Shown here: piece after piece, positions 53,195-61,867 of the stretch
Layout of the letters: every line of letters begins with the position of its first letter
Numbering within the stretch: position 1 is the first letter of the stretch
Assembly (NCBI RefSeq): GCF_029690065.1
Contig: NZ_CP121463.1
Span: 1,116,001-1,180,000 of the forward strand
DNA: 64,000 nucleotides
DNA from: Arthrobacter sp. Y-9
Lineage (GTDB): Bacteria; Actinomycetota; Actinomycetes; Actinomycetales; Micrococcaceae
Direction: 5' to 3'
Notes under the pieces: generated by a model
Database searches by the model: none
Told to the model about the DNA's origin: nothing
Seen by the model: only the letters and a program-made list of their open reading frames with translations
Position numbers and translations under genes: made by a program

Positions 53195-53292
53195 GAGTCC
53201 GCTATCGGGGGTGGCTTGCCTGGCTGAGTTCGCTATCGGGGTGTTGAGTTCGCTACATCAGGTAGCGGACTCGCGCCTTGGATAGCGGACTC
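53195..53292. repeat. GATAGCG-module palindrome cluster, second locus
   Basis: Five modules: GAGTCCGCTATC (53195-53206), GAGTTCGCTATC (53226-53237), GAGTTCGCTACAT (53246-53258), GTAGCGGACTC (53262-53272) and GATAGCGGACTC (53281-53292). The first and last are exact complements. The segment from 53243 matches 30333-30386 closely. With the hairpin before it, it fills the gap between metX and the next gene (53093-53386). Confidence 0.82.
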
Positions 53293-53386
53293 AGCGGCGG
53301 CGGACGGACTGGGTCCATAGGAGTAGGCCCGGGCCCGGCCGGAGACGCTTCCGGGACGGGCCGGGCTCCCGGTGTAGGCTCCGACC

Positions 53387-53926
53387 ATGGCCCTGGAAAA
53401 CCTGCTGCTCCGTCTCGACCGTATTGCCGGCGGCCGCCAGTCCGGCGTCCGCATCGGGGAGCGGCAGCGGCTCCATCCGAAGACGCGGCGCGCCTTCACG
53501 TGGGTGCTGTGGCTCCTGGTGCTGGAGCTCGTGCTGGGAGTGGGGGCCGTCGTCGTCGCGCTGGTGCTGTCGAGCAGCGGCGAGCCGGTGCCGTTCGCCG
53601 TCTGGATGCGCACCGTGGTGGTGCTCGGGATGACGGCCACCCTGTTCTACTTCGCCTGGCGCGCGACCAAGGGCTGGTACTGGGCGTATCAGCGGCTCCG
53701 GCTCTTCGCGCAGATCTTCCCCGTGGTCACGCTCGTCATGGCAGCGATCCCCGGGCTGTATCCGCTGTGGATGGTGACCGAGCAGATCGTGTTCAGCCTC
53801 ATCATGATCGGCATCGCCGACTTCCTCACGAGCGATCACATGAGGACCGCGTTCCGGAAGCCGAGAGCGCCCCGGGACCAGGACCTGGATCAGGCCTCGG
53901 ACGACCAGGTCCCGGACGCGTCCTGA
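53387..53926 (+). CDS. Small integral membrane protein of unknown function
   Basis: A 179-residue protein with four hydrophobic segments (about residues 38-62, 70-90, 100-120 and 125-145) between a basic N-terminus and a polar Asp/Gln-rich C-terminal tail. I do not recognise a family. ATG 53387 is the only sensible start; no strong ribosome site is visible. It ends one base before the stop of the convergent SGNH gene, so the two transcripts must overlap at their 3' ends. Confidence 0.7.
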   Translation: MALENLLLRLDRIAGGRQSGVRIGERQRLHPKTRRAFTWVLWLLVLELVLGVGAVVVALVLSSSGEPVPFAVWMRTVVVLGMTATLFYFAWRATKGWYWAYQRLRLFAQIFPVVTLVMAAIPGLYPLWMVTEQIVFSLIMIGIADFLTSDHMRTAFRKPRAPRDQDLDQASDDQVPDAS

Positions 53927-53927
53927 G

Positions 53928-54791
53928 TCAGAGCTCCTGACCCGGCAGGAACACCGGACCGGGCACCGGGCGCTTGGGCTGGATGCCGTCGCCCGAGGAC
54001 TGGTGCCGCAGACGGCGCAGGACCCACGGGAACAGGTGCTCGCGGGCCCACAGGAAGTCCTCCGTGCGGGCGGTGCGCCAGGTCTTCTCCGGCATCGGTT
54101 TGGGCGAGAGCGGTTCCAGACTGTGCTGGACGTTCAGGGCGTCCAGGACCATGGCGGCGATGGTGTGGTGACCGAGCGGCGAGAAGTGCAGGCGGTCCTG
54201 GTCCCAGTACTGTGAGCCGGCGAGCTGCCGCAGTGACCACATGTCCGCGATCACGGCATCGTGCCGGGCGGCGACGGTGCGCAGGTTCTCGTTGTAGATG
54301 GCCACCTTGCCGCGGAGGGGGCTCAGCACGGTCGACACCGTGTCCGGGCCGTTGAAGAGCACCACCGTGGCGCCTTCGGAGGCGAGACGGCCGACGGCGG
54401 CGTCCAGTGTGTTGGCGAGGGCGTCGGGATCGCCGCCGGGCCGGATGAGGTCGTTGCCGCCGGCGGAGATGGTGATCAGATCCGGCTTGAGGTCCAGGCA
54501 GGGGTCCACCTGCTCATCAATGATCTGCTGCAGGAGTCGCCCGCGGATGGCGAGGTTGGCGTAGGCGAAGTCGGGGTGTCCGGCGCTCAGTTCCTCCGCC
54601 ACGCGGTCCGCCCAGCCGCGGTGTCCGCCGGGGCTCGCCGGCTCGGGATCGCCGATGCCCTCCGTGAAGGAGTCGCCGAGGGCCACGTACCGGGACCACG
54701 GGTGGCCGCTGGCGCCCTGCTGCTGGGCCTGAGGAGAGGAAGCCGGCGTGGAGGATTCCGGCCCTGACGTTAACTGAGAGGAGTCGCTCAT
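53928..54791 (-). CDS. SGNH/GDSL hydrolase family protein
   Basis: A 287-residue esterase-like protein of the SGNH fold. Block I YVALGDSFTEGIGDP carries the Ser nucleophile, block III SAGGNDLIRPGG the Gly-Asn oxyanion residues, and block V WDQDRLHFSPLGHHTIA the Asp-x-x-His pair. No signal peptide, so probably cytoplasmic. Start 54791 is chosen because GGGAAGA precedes it and the Ser/Gln-rich lead-in begins there. The natural ester is unknown. Confidence 0.88.
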   Translation of the reverse strand: MSDSSQLTSGPESSTPASSPQAQQQGASGHPWSRYVALGDSFTEGIGDPEPASPGGHRGWADRVAEELSAGHPDFAYANLAIRGRLLQQIIDEQVDPCLDLKPDLITISAGGNDLIRPGGDPDALANTLDAAVGRLASEGATVVLFNGPDTVSTVLSPLRGKVAIYNENLRTVAARHDAVIADMWSLRQLAGSQYWDQDRLHFSPLGHHTIAAMVLDALNVQHSLEPLSPKPMPEKTWRTARTEDFLWAREHLFPWVLRRLRHQSSGDGIQPKRPVPGPVFLPGQEL

Positions 54792-54896
54792 TCTTCCCAT
54801 CATGCCCCCGGGCGGCTCGGTTACGCCACCGTAGCTTCCGGAACGCGCCGCCATCTTCGGCCGGGCCGATCAGGCCGTGATGGCAGAATACGAGCC

Positions 54897-55553
54897 ATGA
54901 GTCTTGACGCCCCCGCCTTCCCCGCACCCACCGTCCTCTGGTCCGTCCCCGAAGATCAGCGGGAGGGCCGGCCTCTGCTGGTGCTGCTGCACGGCTACGG
55001 CGCCAACGAGGCGGATCTGTTCGGGCTGGCGGACCAGCTCCCGGACGAGTTCGTGGTCGCAAGTGTGCGTGCGCCGCTGACGATGGGGCCGGGCTTCACC
55101 TGGTTCCCGCTCACCGGGTCCCTCGATTACTCCTTCGACGCCGTCAAAGCCGCCACCGACTACGTCCTCGAGTGGCTGGACGGCGTGCGCGAGGAGTTCA
55201 CTTCCGTCAGCCTCCTGGGGTTCTCCATGGGCATGGCGATGGCCACCAGCATGTGGCGCCGGCGCCCGCAGGACTTCGCGGCGATCGTGGGGCTGTCAGG
55301 TTTCGCCGTGGAGGGCGGCACGGACTGGTTCCGGGACGCGGAGCTGGACGGCAGCACGCCGTTCTTCTGGGGCCGCGATCCGCAGGACCCTGTGATCCCA
55401 CGCGAGAAGGTCGATTTCACTGCGGCCTGGCTGCTCGGAAAGGCCCGCGCCACCAAGGTGCAGTACAGCGGTGTGTGGCACGGCATCAGCCCTCAGGAAG
55501 TGGGCCACGTGGCCGAATTCCTGGGCTTCGAAGTGCTCAGCCCGCAGCGGTGA
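54897..55553 (+). CDS. Alpha/beta hydrolase (phospholipase/carboxylesterase family)
   Basis: A 218-residue serine hydrolase. Oxyanion segment LLVLLHGYGANEADLF, nucleophile elbow LLGFSMGMAMATSM, and the terminal His in YSGVWHGISPQEV place it in the acyl-protein-thioesterase/carboxylesterase family. Its last 17 bp overlap the 3' end of the convergent S4-domain gene. Substrate unknown. Confidence 0.87.
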   Translation: MSLDAPAFPAPTVLWSVPEDQREGRPLLVLLHGYGANEADLFGLADQLPDEFVVASVRAPLTMGPGFTWFPLTGSLDYSFDAVKAATDYVLEWLDGVREEFTSVSLLGFSMGMAMATSMWRRRPQDFAAIVGLSGFAVEGGTDWFRDAELDGSTPFFWGRDPQDPVIPREKVDFTAAWLLGKARATKVQYSGVWHGISPQEVGHVAEFLGFEVLSPQR

Positions 55554-55776
55554 TGCGGACGCTCTGACCGTTGACCGTCACCACGTCTCCCGTCGTGAGC
55601 TGACGGCCCCGGCGGTCCTCGATGTCGCCGTTGACCTTGACCAGCCCGTTCTTGATGAGCTCGGTCGCCTCCACGCCGTCGTCGGCGAGCGAGGCGAGCT
55701 TGAGAAGCTGACCCAGGCGGATCATCGAATCCCGGATCTCGATGGTGTCGATGCCGTCCGGTGCAGGAGAAGTCAT
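55537..55776 (-). CDS. S4-domain RNA-binding protein (YaaA/RlbA-like)
   Basis: A 79-residue protein made almost wholly of an S4 RNA-binding domain: IRLGQLLKLASLADDGVEATELIKNGLVKVNGDIEDRRGRQLTTGDVVTV follows the family pattern in helices and the L-x-V-N-G turn. Small S4 proteins of this type bind structured RNA, often ribosomal. It overlaps the convergent hydrolase gene by 17 bp and its 5' end is 33 bp from the divergent lactonase gene. Confidence 0.87.
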   Translation of the reverse strand: MTSPAPDGIDTIEIRDSMIRLGQLLKLASLADDGVEATELIKNGLVKVNGDIEDRRGRQLTTGDVVTVNGQSVRITAAG

Positions 55777-55808
55777 ATCCCCATGATGCCCTACCCCACG
55801 GAGGAACG

Positions 55809-56867
55809 ATGAACATCCCGCTCTACCTCGGTAGCTACACCGAGGACGGTTTCGGGTGCGGCCCGGGGGTCCAGCGCGTGACGGTCGACCCGGTGGCCGG
55901 GGAGCTGACGGTGCTGGCCACGAGCTCAGGCGTGCGCAACCCGTCGTTCCTGCTGCGCGGGCCGGGCGGCCGCCTGTTCGCCGTGGAGGAGCTCGACGCC
56001 GGCCAGGTGGTCGAACTGGACCCGGAGACCCTCGCGGTCAAGGCCCGGGTGAGCAGCGGCGGGTCGTCGCCGTGTCATCTCGGCCTGGCCGGCGGGCTGC
56101 TCCTCGTGGCGAACTACGGTTCCGGGACGGTGTCCGGCCTCTCGCTGGATGAGCCGTGGGGCGCCGAGCCGCTGTGGACGGTGGGTCAGGAGGGTGCAGG
56201 CCCGGTGGCCGACCGCCAGGAAGGCCCCCATGCCCACTCGACCCTCGCGCTGGGCGAGGACCGTTTCCTCGTGGCGGACCTGGGCCGGGACCGGGTCGAC
56301 GAGTACCTCCTGGGTGAGGACGGTCCGGAGCTCGTGGGCGGGCTGGACCTTCCGCTCGGCACCGGACCGCGGCATCTGCTGCTGGACCGGCCCGCCGACG
56401 ACGGCACGGTGGTGCTCTGGGTCGTCGGCGAACTCGACGCCGCGCTCCACCGGGCCATCCGTCCCGCGGACGGCCCGGACGCAGCGGACGCCGTGGGCGG
56501 GTCGTGGGCCCTGGCCGGAGCACCCGTGGCGTTGGCTCCCGGACATGAGCAGGCCTATCCGAGCGAGATCACCGGCCACCCCGGCTCCGGTGAGCGGGCA
56601 CTCGTGGTGGGCGTTCGCGGGAGCGACACGCTCGCCGTCGTCGGGCGCGGGGAAGAGGAGACGCGGCTGCTGCGGACGCTTCCGTGTGGCGGCGCGTGGC
56701 CCCGTCACCTGGCCTGGGCGTGCGACGACGACGGCGCCCCGCACCTCTGCGTCGCGGCGGAACGCGGGCACCGGCTGAGCGTGTTCGTCCCCGGCCCGGA
56801 CGGTGATCTCACCCCGGTGGGCGGCGTGGGGACATTCAGCCCGACGTACGTGCTGCCGGTAGGCTAG
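55809..56867 (+). CDS. Lactonase family protein (6-phosphogluconolactonase-type beta-propeller)
   Basis: A 352-residue seven-bladed propeller of the Pgl/lactonase family: [70 protein letters not shown] and [32 protein letters not shown] are the repeated blade motifs. It may hydrolyse 6-phosphogluconolactone or another sugar lactone. ATG 55809 follows GGAGGAAC; an earlier in-frame ATG (55761) lacks a ribosome site and overlaps the S4 gene. Confidence 0.87.
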   Translation: MNIPLYLGSYTEDGFGCGPGVQRVTVDPVAGELTVLATSSGVRNPSFLLRGPGGRLFAVEELDAGQVVELDPETLAVKARVSSGGSSPCHLGLAGGLLLVANYGSGTVSGLSLDEPWGAEPLWTVGQEGAGPVADRQEGPHAHSTLALGEDRFLVADLGRDRVDEYLLGEDGPELVGGLDLPLGTGPRHLLLDRPADDGTVVLWVVGELDAALHRAIRPADGPDAADAVGGSWALAGAPVALAPGHEQAYPSEITGHPGSGERALVVGVRGSDTLAVVGRGEEETRLLRTLPCGGAWPRHLAWACDDDGAPHLCVAAERGHRLSVFVPGPDGDLTPVGGVGTFSPTYVLPVG

Positions 56868-56950
56868 GACGTGTGTCCCCTGTGGGGGACCGGCACGAGT
56901 ATCCGCACCCGGACCGCACCCAGCGGCCCGCTTTCCCTGGAGTTGTTCAT

Positions 56951-58336
56951 ATGGCAGCAAAGTCCACCCTCGATTCGGTCATCTCCCTCGCCAAGCGGCG
57001 CGGATTCGTTTTCCAGGCCGGTGAGATCTACGGTGGATCGCGCTCCGCGTGGGACTACGGCCCCCTCGGCGCCGAGCTCAAGGAGAACATCAAGCGCCAG
57101 TGGTGGCAGACCTTCGTCCGCGGCCGCGCCGACATGGTCGGCCTGGACTCCTCCGTGATCCTCCCGTCCAAGGTCTGGGAGGCCTCCGGCCACGTCGCCA
57201 CCTTCACCGACCCGCTGGTCGAGTGCCTCTCCTGCCACAAGCGCCACCGTCAGGACCACCTCCTGGAGGCGTACGAGGAGAAGAAGGGCCGCGCCCCGGA
57301 GAACGGCATGGCGGACATCGTGTGCCCCGATTGCGGCACCCGTGGAGAGTGGACCGAGCCCCAGAACTTCTCGGGCCTCATGAAGACCTACCTCGGCCCC
57401 ATCGACGACGAGTCCGGCAAGCACTACCTGCGCCCGGAGACGGCCCAGGGCATCTTCGTGAACTTCGCCAATGTGGTGACCGCGGCCCGCAAGAAGCCGC
57501 CGTTCGGCATCGGCCAGGTCGGCAAGGCGTTCCGTAACGAGATCACCCCCGGCAACTTCATCTTCCGCACTCGCGAGTTCGAGCAGATGGAGATCGAGTA
57601 CTTCACCGCCCCGGCGGACGCCCCGGCGGCGTTCGAGGAATGGGTCGAGGCGTGCTGGAACTGGTTCGTGGACCTGGGCATCAACCCGGAGAACATGCGC
57701 CGCTTCGACGTCCCGGACGGCGAGCGTGCGCACTACTCGGACCGCACCATCGACATCGAGTACAAGTTCGGCTTCGCCGGTTCCGGCTGGGGCGAGCTCA
57801 TGGGTGTCGCCAACCGCACCGACTTCGACCTGAAGAACCACATCGAGCACTCGAAGCAGGACCTCTCCTACTTCGACCAGGCCTCCGGCGAGCGGTACGT
57901 CCCGTACGTCATCGAGCCGTCCTTCGGCCTGACCCGCTCCATGATGGCCTTCCTGGCCGACGCCTACACCGAGGACGAGGCCCCGAACTCCAAGGGCGGC
58001 GTGGACAAGCGCACCGTCCTGAAGCTGGACCCGCGCCTGGCGCCGGTCAAGGCCGCCGTGCTGCCGCTGTCCCGCAACGAGCAGCTCTCCCCGCTGGCCC
58101 GCGAACTCGGTGACAAGCTGCGCAAGCACTGGAACATCGACTTCGACGACGCCGGCGCGATCGGCCGCCGTTACCGCCGCCAGGACGAGATCGGCACCCC
58201 GTTCTGCATCACCGTGGACTTCGACACCCTCGAGGACAACGCCGTGACCATCCGCGAACGCGACACCATGAGCCAGGAGCGCGTCTCCCTGGACCAGCTG
58301 GAGGCCTACCTGGCCGGAAAGCTGCTGGGCGCCTAG
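56951..58336 (+). CDS. glyS: Glycine--tRNA ligase
   Basis: A 461-residue class II synthetase of the alpha2 (bacterial/eukaryotic-like) GlyRS type that charges tRNA-Gly. Motifs: [23 protein letters not shown] at the N-terminus, a CxxC-type insert ([12 protein letters not shown] ... [10 protein letters not shown]), motif 2 [32 protein letters not shown], motif 3 [10 protein letters not shown], and the anticodon-binding domain from [15 protein letters not shown] 56951 gives the usual start; GTG 56873 upstream is unsupported. One base separates it from the following GNAT gene. Confidence 0.96.
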   Translation: MAAKSTLDSVISLAKRRGFVFQAGEIYGGSRSAWDYGPLGAELKENIKRQWWQTFVRGRADMVGLDSSVILPSKVWEASGHVATFTDPLVECLSCHKRHRQDHLLEAYEEKKGRAPENGMADIVCPDCGTRGEWTEPQNFSGLMKTYLGPIDDESGKHYLRPETAQGIFVNFANVVTAARKKPPFGIGQVGKAFRNEITPGNFIFRTREFEQMEIEYFTAPADAPAAFEEWVEACWNWFVDLGINPENMRRFDVPDGERAHYSDRTIDIEYKFGFAGSGWGELMGVANRTDFDLKNHIEHSKQDLSYFDQASGERYVPYVIEPSFGLTRSMMAFLADAYTEDEAPNSKGGVDKRTVLKLDPRLAPVKAAVLPLSRNEQLSPLARELGDKLRKHWNIDFDDAGAIGRRYRRQDEIGTPFCITVDFDTLEDNAVTIRERDTMSQERVSLDQLEAYLAGKLLGA

Positions 58337-58337
58337 C

Positions 58338-59345
58338 ATGACCATCCAGTACCGTCCCTGGCGGGAAGGCGACGACCTGGAACTGCTCCAGCTGTGGGGG
58401 GATCCCGATTCCCCCGCGGCGGGGCAGTTCCGGGCGTCCTTCGCGCCGTCCGTGGGCAGCATCGACGGAGACACCGCGAACGGTGAGCCGTGGCGCCAGT
58501 GCATCGTGGCCGAGGACGTGGTGGACGGAGTCGCCATCCCGGTCGCCGCGGGCGTGGTCTACGAGACGGCCCTCCATAGCGAGCGGCTCTGGTCCTACAT
58601 CGAGGTGTCCCGCGATCACCGCGGGCACGGCATCGGCTCGAGCCTCCTGGTGATGCTGCGCCGTGAAGCCGAACTCTCGCCCTCGGGCGTGACGGCTCTC
58701 CGGTCCAAGGTGGCCGCGGGCACTGACGGCGCCGGTTTCGCGGCGTCCGCCGGGCTCGAGCCCATCCAGCGTTCGCGCCTCGTTGAGGTCTCCGCGGGCG
58801 CCCTGAAGCTCCCCGTGTTCGACGGTGAGGGCGAGGACGCGGGCAGCGACGTCATCATGGACCTCGCCACGGGATCCGTGGAGCTGACGCAGGTGGTGGG
58901 TCGCTACTACCGGGACGTGCACTCCTGGGACGATCCGGGCGAGCTGTCGCTGGGCACGGTCCAGCGGCTCTTCCTCGACGACCTCTCCGGGGCTCACGGC
59001 GCGATCGTGCTGCGGGCCAAGCCGGAGTCGGCGTTCGGCAGCACCGTCTCGCCGACCCGCAAGGGCAGGATCCGCGCGTTCGCGATCAGTTACGCGGCGC
59101 CGGGCACGGGGGAGGAGCTCCAGGAGGGCGCCACCGACGTGTTCCTGGGCCACGATCCCGCACTGGATCCGGAGGACGCGGCCGAGGCGGTCCGTGACCT
59201 GCTCTCCCTCATCGCCTATCAGCACCCCGTGGTGCTGGAAGTGGACGATTCGATGACGGCGTTGTGCGCCGCCGTCGAGCCTCTGCTGGAGACGGGCGGG
59301 GCCCGGCAGCTGGGCGCCGACGTCCTGGTGGTCAGCGACAAGTAA
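58338..59345 (+). CDS. GNAT-domain protein with extra C-terminal domain
   Basis: A 335-residue protein beginning with a GNAT acetyltransferase domain (TIQYRPWREGDDLELLQLWGDP; CoA loop EVSRDHRGHGIGSSLLVML). The second half is a degenerate repeat of the same fold or a separate domain; it resembles Arthrobacter-type two-domain GNAT proteins whose role is unknown. The ATG is one base after the glyS stop, so it is almost certainly cotranslated with glycyl-tRNA synthetase. Confidence 0.78.
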   Translation: MTIQYRPWREGDDLELLQLWGDPDSPAAGQFRASFAPSVGSIDGDTANGEPWRQCIVAEDVVDGVAIPVAAGVVYETALHSERLWSYIEVSRDHRGHGIGSSLLVMLRREAELSPSGVTALRSKVAAGTDGAGFAASAGLEPIQRSRLVEVSAGALKLPVFDGEGEDAGSDVIMDLATGSVELTQVVGRYYRDVHSWDDPGELSLGTVQRLFLDDLSGAHGAIVLRAKPESAFGSTVSPTRKGRIRAFAISYAAPGTGEELQEGATDVFLGHDPALDPEDAAEAVRDLLSLIAYQHPVVLEVDDSMTALCAAVEPLLETGGARQLGADVLVVSDK

Positions 59346-59375
59346 CGGCGGAACCGACAGGAGCGGAGCGGACCC

Positions 59376-60779
59376 ATGGGTGCCGGACATTCACACGGCG
59401 GGGGCCACTCGCACAACGACGACGGCGCGCCGCCGTCTGCGGAAGCGGCGGCGGCACGGCGTCGGGCCGGGTGGATCCTGGCCGCCATCCTGGTGCCGGT
59501 CACCCTGCTCACGGTGCTGGGCATGGCGCTCCTGTGGCCTTCGGGCAAGCACGAGGACCTGCGCCTGAGCTCACCGTATTCCACGGCGCCCGGCGTCAGT
59601 TTCGACACCGGCAAGGTCATGAGCGTCACCAAGGCGTCCTGCTCCGGAAGTTCCCCCGAGGCGCAGCAGGATTCGGGTCAGGGCGGCTCGGGTCAGAGTC
59701 CTTCGCAGAGCCCTTCGCAGGGCACCGGCCAAGGCTCTGGCCAGGGCGGCTCCACACCCGGCGCCAGCCGTCTGACGTCCTGCTTCTGGGCGGTGACGCA
59801 GCCGGACGCGGGTGGTTCGCCGGTCCAGGTGGTGTTCAACCCGGAGGTGTCCGCCTCGGATTCCGTCCACCCCGGTGACGGTATCCGGTACCTGAACCTC
59901 TCGCAGGTGCAGGGGGCCTCGGCCGGGCATGCGCCGTCGTACGTGTTCGTGGACTTCGTCCGGTCCGCGCCCATCGCGATTCTCGCCGTGCTCTATGCGG
60001 CCGTGGTGATCCTGGTAGCGCGCTGGCGGGGATTCCGTGCCCTGCTCGGGCTGGGGGTGGCGTACCTGGTGCTGGCGTTCTTCCTGCTGCCCGGTCTCGT
60101 GGACGGCAAGCCGGCCATGCCGCTCGCGCTCACGGCGTCGACGGCCATTCTGATCGCGGTACTGTACTTCGCGCACGGATTCTCGGCCAGGACTTCCACC
60201 GCGCTCCTCGGCACGATCTTCGGGCTGCTGGTCACCGCCGGCCTGGCGCTGTGGGCGACCGACGCCGCCAAACTCCTGGGCATCGGCAGCCACGAGGCGT
60301 CCACCCTGGTCAACACGAGCGGGACCATCTCGATCTCCAGCGTGATCCTGTGCGGACTCATCGTGGCCAGCCTCGGCGCTCTCAACGACGTCACGATCAC
60401 CCAGGCGTCCGCCGTCTGGGAGCTCTACGAATTCTCTCCCGGCACCTCGGCGCCCAAGCTGTTCGCCTCGGCCATGCGGATCGGCCGTGACCACATCGCG
60501 TCCACCGTCTACACGATCGCCTTCGCCTACGCGGGCGCCGCGCTGCCGGTCCTGATCATCGTGATGCTCTACGAACGGCCGTTCCTGGACACCCTGACCA
60601 GCGCCGAACTGGCCGAGGAGGTCGTGAGGACCCTGATCGGCTCGATCGGCCTGGTGCTCGCGATCCCGCTCACGACGCTCGTGGCGGTGCTCGTGGTCAA
60701 GGCGACCAATCTGCACCGCCACGCCGTCGACGCCGAGCAGCCTCTCACGCGCCGCGAACGCCGCGCCCTGGAAGGCTAG
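59376..60779 (+). CDS. YibE/F-family membrane protein
   Basis: A 467-residue membrane protein of the YibE/F family: one N-terminal TM, an external Gly/Ser/Gln-rich segment (SPSQSPSQGTGQGSGQGG) and then about seven TM helices carrying the family block AILAVLYAAVVILVARWRGFRALLGLG, LCGLIVASLGALNDVTITQASAVWEL and the late EVVRTLIGSIGLVLAIPLTTLVAVL. The first 16 residues are His-rich (GHSHGGGHSHND) and may bind metal. Family function is not established. Follows the GNAT gene by 30 bp, probably same operon as glyS. Confidence 0.88.
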   Translation: MGAGHSHGGGHSHNDDGAPPSAEAAAARRRAGWILAAILVPVTLLTVLGMALLWPSGKHEDLRLSSPYSTAPGVSFDTGKVMSVTKASCSGSSPEAQQDSGQGGSGQSPSQSPSQGTGQGSGQGGSTPGASRLTSCFWAVTQPDAGGSPVQVVFNPEVSASDSVHPGDGIRYLNLSQVQGASAGHAPSYVFVDFVRSAPIAILAVLYAAVVILVARWRGFRALLGLGVAYLVLAFFLLPGLVDGKPAMPLALTASTAILIAVLYFAHGFSARTSTALLGTIFGLLVTAGLALWATDAAKLLGIGSHEASTLVNTSGTISISSVILCGLIVASLGALNDVTITQASAVWELYEFSPGTSAPKLFASAMRIGRDHIASTVYTIAFAYAGAALPVLIIVMLYERPFLDTLTSAELAEEVVRTLIGSIGLVLAIPLTTLVAVLVVKATNLHRHAVDAEQPLTRRERRALEG

Positions 60780-60822
60780 GTCTCGTCGCCGGCTGAGCCA
60801 CGCCCCCTCTCGATTGCGTGCT

Positions 60823-60889
60823 CAGTAGTGTTGCGTGCTCAGTTGTTGCGGGTGTTCGGCGAAAACACCCGCAACTACTGAGCACACAA
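60823..60889. repeat. GTGCTCAG-family hairpin, copy 3, with duplicated left arm
   Basis: GTGCTCAGTTGTTGCGG starts the left arm (60835-60856), which pairs with 60864-60885 over 22 bp with one mismatch. Just before it lies a partial second left arm, GTGCTCAGTAGT (60818-60829), which matches the right arm's ACTACTGAGCAC exactly. It lies between the convergent YibE/F and SDR genes. Confidence 0.82.
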
Positions 60890-60921
60890 CGCACCTGACC
60901 ACACGACGCCGGAAGCGGGCC

Positions 60922-61707
60922 TCAGAAGTGCGTGCCGCCGTCGATGCGGATCTCGGTGCCCGTGATGAAGGCGCCGTCCTCGCTCGCGAGCATCGCGACC
61001 ACTCCGGCCACGGTCTCGGGACCAGCGAAGCCCTGGCTCAGCGCGGGGGAGAGCTTCAGGAACAGCCGCATGTCGGCGTCCTCGGGCAGGCCGGGGCCCA
61101 CGCTCTGACGGCTCTGGCCGCTGCCGTCGGTCATACCGGACGAGATCGAACCGGGCTGGACCGCGGTGAAGCGGATGCCCGCCGCGGCGTATTCCGCCGC
61201 GAGGGCGTGGGTCATGGACTGGATGCCGCCCTTGCTGGCCGCGTACGCCGCCATGTAGGGGTGCGCGAAGGCGGCGGAGGTGGAGCTGAAGTTCACCACG
61301 GCCGCACCCGTGCCTTCCTTGAGCGCCGGGAGCGCCTCCCGGATCACCAGGAACGTGCCGACCAGGTTGACGCGGATGACCTGTTCGAACGACTCGAGGG
61401 TCGTCTGTTCCGTGTGGGACGAGCGCAGGATCCCGGCTGCATTGACCAGAGCATCCAGGCCGCCCAGGAACTCGACGGCTTCCGCGACGCCGGCCCTGAC
61501 GGATGCTTCGTCGGCGATGTTCATGACCACGGTCTTCAGGCGCGGCGCGGCGTCGCCGGCCTTGGCCACGGTGTCGGCCAGACCGGCCTCGCTCACATCG
61601 GCGGCGACGACAGTGCCTCCTTCGGAGAGCATGCGCAGCACGGTGGCCTGTCCGATTCCGGAACCGCCACCCGTGACGAGGGCGCGGCGGTCTGCATAGC
61701 GAAGCAT
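60922..61707 (-). CDS. SDR-family oxidoreductase
   Basis: A 261-residue classical short-chain dehydrogenase. Cofactor motif ALVTGGGSGIGQAT, the NAG motif in LVNAAGIL, catalytic Ser in VVNFSSTSA and Tyr-x-x-x-Lys in MAAYAASKGG, then the C-terminal FITGTEIRIDGG. Start 61707 has AAGGAAC upstream; the longer open frame is unsupported. It diverges from a TetR gene across strong palindromes, so it is probably its repressed target. Substrate unknown. Confidence 0.9.
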   Translation of the reverse strand: MLRYADRRALVTGGGSGIGQATVLRMLSEGGTVVAADVSEAGLADTVAKAGDAAPRLKTVVMNIADEASVRAGVAEAVEFLGGLDALVNAAGILRSSHTEQTTLESFEQVIRVNLVGTFLVIREALPALKEGTGAAVVNFSSTSAAFAHPYMAAYAASKGGIQSMTHALAAEYAAAGIRFTAVQPGSISSGMTDGSGQSRQSVGPGLPEDADMRLFLKLSPALSQGFAGPETVAGVVAMLASEDGAFITGTEIRIDGGTHF

Positions 61708-61803
61708 GATGTTCCTTTCGTTCCGGGTGGCCGGAGGATTGCTCCGGTCTCCACTGGGTGGGCCTGGCGGTCCGGCCGGGCCGATGTTCTCAGCATACGC
61801 GTC

Positions 61804-61836
61804 TTGGCACATTGTGCCAATATGGCATGACATGCC
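61804..61836. promoter_or_regulatory. TetR operator pair in the SDR/tetR gap
   Basis: TTGGCAC-ATT-GTGCCAA (61804-61820) is an exact inverted repeat of 17 bp, followed 3 bp on by GGCATG-A-CATGCC (61824-61836). Dyads of this size between a TetR gene and its divergent partner are the usual self-regulation sites. Confidence 0.75.
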
Positions 61837-61867
61837 GTCCTTCGGTTTGCTGGGTTACGATCACGGG

